This document shows, in pieces, positions 62,491 to 64,000 of a stretch of DNA of 64,000 nucleotides. This DNA is from Pedobacter caeni. Lineage in GTDB: Bacteria > Bacteroidota > Bacteroidia > Sphingobacteriales > Sphingobacteriaceae. Positions within the stretch are counted from its first letter, which is position 1. Every line of letters begins with the position of its first letter. The stretch lies in NCBI RefSeq assembly GCF_900129215.1, contig NZ_FQUQ01000002.1:1-64000 (forward strand), given 5' to 3'. The position numbers and the translations under genes are program-made. The notes below the pieces were generated by a model. It was not told where the DNA came from. It saw only the letters and a list, made by a program, of their open reading frames with translations, and ran no database searches.

Positions 62491-63573
62491 TTACAACCCT
62501 TCAATTCCCAGCTTTGCAGCGAGTTCATTCAGGTCATTCACCACCGCATCAATCAGCGGAATACCCTGTACTTTGCGTTCCTGTTCAAAGGCATACTCAG
62601 GTTCACCCGGAATGATCACCTTTTTATCCGGATCAACGGTTTTCGCTGATTTAAAACGCTCAATCCAGTTGTCTAAATGATTTTTGAAATCTTCAGCAGG
62701 GCGGAAACCATCAATTCGCATGGCACCAAAGAAGTGACCGATACCTTCTCCAACAGGATTTGCAGAAGGTTCCAGAAAAGCCACAAAAGGAGGCACCCAG
62801 GGGCCATAATTGGCACCGGAAAGCACAGCTGATAAAATATCAACGGTTGCACTTAAACCATAACCTTTATGACTTCCATGATCTTTATCGCTGCCCAATG
62901 GCAGGAGGGAACCCCCATCTTTTAACTGATGGGCACTTGTAGAAGAATTGCCATCTTTATCCTGCACCCAACCCTCAGGAATAGGCTGGTTTGCCCTTTG
63001 GGCGATTTCCAGTTTCCCGTTTGCTGCAGCTGCGGTGGCCATGTCCACCACTAAAGGAGGGTACTTGCCTGCAGGAAAAGCATAACACATTGGATTGGTT
63101 CCCAATAACCTTTCATTGGCATAGGTAGGTGCGACAAGCGGACTGGCATTGGTCATGCTGATCCCGATCATGTCCTGTTCCACAGCCATTAAAGCATGGT
63201 ATCCGGCAATCCCAAAATGGTTGGAATTTTTAACAGATACCCATCCGCTACCATAAGTTTTAGCTTTTTCAATGGCAATCTTCATGGCAAAAGGAGCCAC
63301 CACTAATCCAAGCCCCGCATCTCCGTCTACTGTCGCTGTAGTTGCTGTTTCATGGACTACCCTCACCTCAGGTGTGGCGTTGATGCGTTCCTTTTCCCAT
63401 AACCTCACATAACCACTTAAACGGGCTACCCCATGGGAATCTATTCCCCTCAGGTCAGATTTTAACAAGACATCTGCTGCCAGTTGTGCGTCCACCTCAG
63501 GACATCCCATTTTCAGGAATACATCTTCTGTAAACTGACGGAGTTTTTGTTCGGTAAAAGTGTGAAAAATCAT
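62491..63573 (-). CDS. Ldh-family NAD(P)-dependent oxidoreductase (malate/L-lactate/ureidoglycolate type)
   Basis: 360 residues in the LDH2/MDH2 fold, distinct from classical lactate dehydrogenases. The family signature SHGVARLSGYVRLWE and the NSNHFGIAGYHALM catalytic segment are present, with GSDKDHGSHKGYGL later on. Substrates in the family include malate, lactate, sulfolactate and ureidoglycolate; the exact one cannot be told. The start codon overlaps the stop of bshC by one base (TAATG), so it is translationally coupled to a bacillithiol gene. Confidence 0.93.
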   Translation of the reverse strand: MIFHTFTEQKLRQFTEDVFLKMGCPEVDAQLAADVLLKSDLRGIDSHGVARLSGYVRLWEKERINATPEVRVVHETATTATVDGDAGLGLVVAPFAMKIAIEKAKTYGSGWVSVKNSNHFGIAGYHALMAVEQDMIGISMTNASPLVAPTYANERLLGTNPMCYAFPAGKYPPLVVDMATAAAANGKLEIAQRANQPIPEGWVQDKDGNSSTSAHQLKDGGSLLPLGSDKDHGSHKGYGLSATVDILSAVLSGANYGPWVPPFVAFLEPSANPVGEGIGHFFGAMRIDGFRPAEDFKNHLDNWIERFKSAKTVDPDKKVIIPGEPEYAFEQERKVQGIPLIDAVVNDLNELAAKLGIEGL

Positions 63574-64000
63574 TATGATGTAGCAAAAAGAACCGTAAAC
63601 TGATGGTCCAGTGGTTTGAAATTAAGAATCAGAGAATTGATAAAGTCATCTCCATAGAGCACATACATCGGGGCGATGTTTAACACACGCTCCTGTAAGA
63701 CTCCGGTAGGGAATAGCTTTTCTTTTAAATTATCGATCTGGGTTAATGAAGTATCATGTTTGCGCTTTTCTGCCCTTAACATTTTTTTCTCCAGATTGGC
63801 AATGAGTTTTAAGGCCCTTGTTTTGGCCGCATCAGCGGATTGAGAGAGCGTTTTATCGATCTTATAAGCATTGAGCTTGATCTGATCAAATACAGCCCTG
63901 ATGGCGCGCTCTTCATCATCCAGCGACAATTGCAGTGTCACATGCGCCTTAATCCAATCGTTTTTAAGGGTCAGCGGATCTTTAAAAAGATTGGTATGGT
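63573..64000 (-). CDS. bshC: Bacillithiol biosynthesis cysteine-adding enzyme BshC, C-terminal part
   Basis: Only the 3' end is inside the window; the frame is open to the right edge (LFKDPLTLKNDW near the edge). The visible part is the C-terminal coiled-coil and end domain, with LEKKMLRAEKRKHD and LKEKLFPTGVLQERV, which are characteristic of BshC. The enzyme adds cysteine to glucosaminyl-malate, giving bacillithiol, the main low-molecular-weight thiol of many Bacteroidota. A GTG at 63941 is an internal codon, not the start. Confidence 0.88.
   Translation of the reverse strand, partial: HTNLFKDPLTLKNDWIKAHVTLQLSLDDEERAIRAVFDQIKLNAYKIDKTLSQSADAAKTRALKLIANLEKKMLRAEKRKHDTSLTQIDNLKEKLFPTGVLQERVLNIAPMYVLYGDDFINSLILNFKPLDHQFTVLFATS

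Noticed and set aside
63573..63941. Stand-alone 122-residue gene starting at GTG 63941
   Set aside because: The frame stays open to the window edge and the protein matches only the C-terminus of BshC, so it is a gene cut by the edge.

Overview
The window looks like a chromosome segment from a Bacteroidota member of the Sphingobacteriaceae, most like Pedobacter. The grounds are two SusC/SusD pairs, the gene order ftsX-DUF3098-uppP-YitT/truB-ribF, an LptF/G permease, a bacillithiol gene (bshC), promoters with the Bacteroidota -7 box TAnnTTTG, few Shine-Dalgarno sequences, and moderate-to-low GC. No genus can be proven without a search.

Layout. Positions 1-316 are the 3' end of a 23S rRNA gene, the 5S rRNA gene and the operon terminator. 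Positions 679-4000 hold a secreted subtilisin-like protease, an unknown secreted protein and a tRNA-Met(CAT). Positions 4054-31000 are mainly housekeeping: START-like protein, LptF/G permease, ribBA, a very large TamB-like protein, tsaD, recA, nth, an ECF sigma factor, uvrA, a LysE exporter, a CPA2 antiporter, ribF, YitT, truB, uppP, DUF3098, ftsX, a lipoprotein and a CLC antiporter of probable fluoride type. leuS follows, then a pair of secreted glycosidases (GH29 fucosidase and GH3 beta-glucosidase) and an outer-membrane beta-barrel protein. Positions 40001-47283 hold an oligopeptide-type binding lipoprotein, an FMN reductase, parA-parB-DUF5683, dapB and lepB.

Positions 47400-62400 are the accessory part. 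A cassette of ROK regulator, SusC and SusD occurs twice in tandem (47480-53772 and 56008-62364). The ROK genes, their promoters, the leaders before susC and the 5' end of susC are recognisably duplicated, while the rest of each SusC and SusD has diverged strongly. Both ROK promoters carry the same inverted repeat (ACTTA-N13-TAAGT) at the same distance from the -7 box, which suggests autoregulation or cross-regulation. Between the copies lie a thioredoxin-like redoxin and a secreted protein that joins a c-type cytochrome domain to a PHM-like type II copper monooxygenase domain with its copper ligands in place. This uptake-plus-copper-oxidation locus is the best candidate here for an undescribed system.

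The window ends in an Ldh-family dehydrogenase translationally coupled (TAATG) to bshC, which runs off the right edge. I saw no CRISPR array, insertion sequence, prophage or riboswitch. One REP-like palindromic element lies beside recA.
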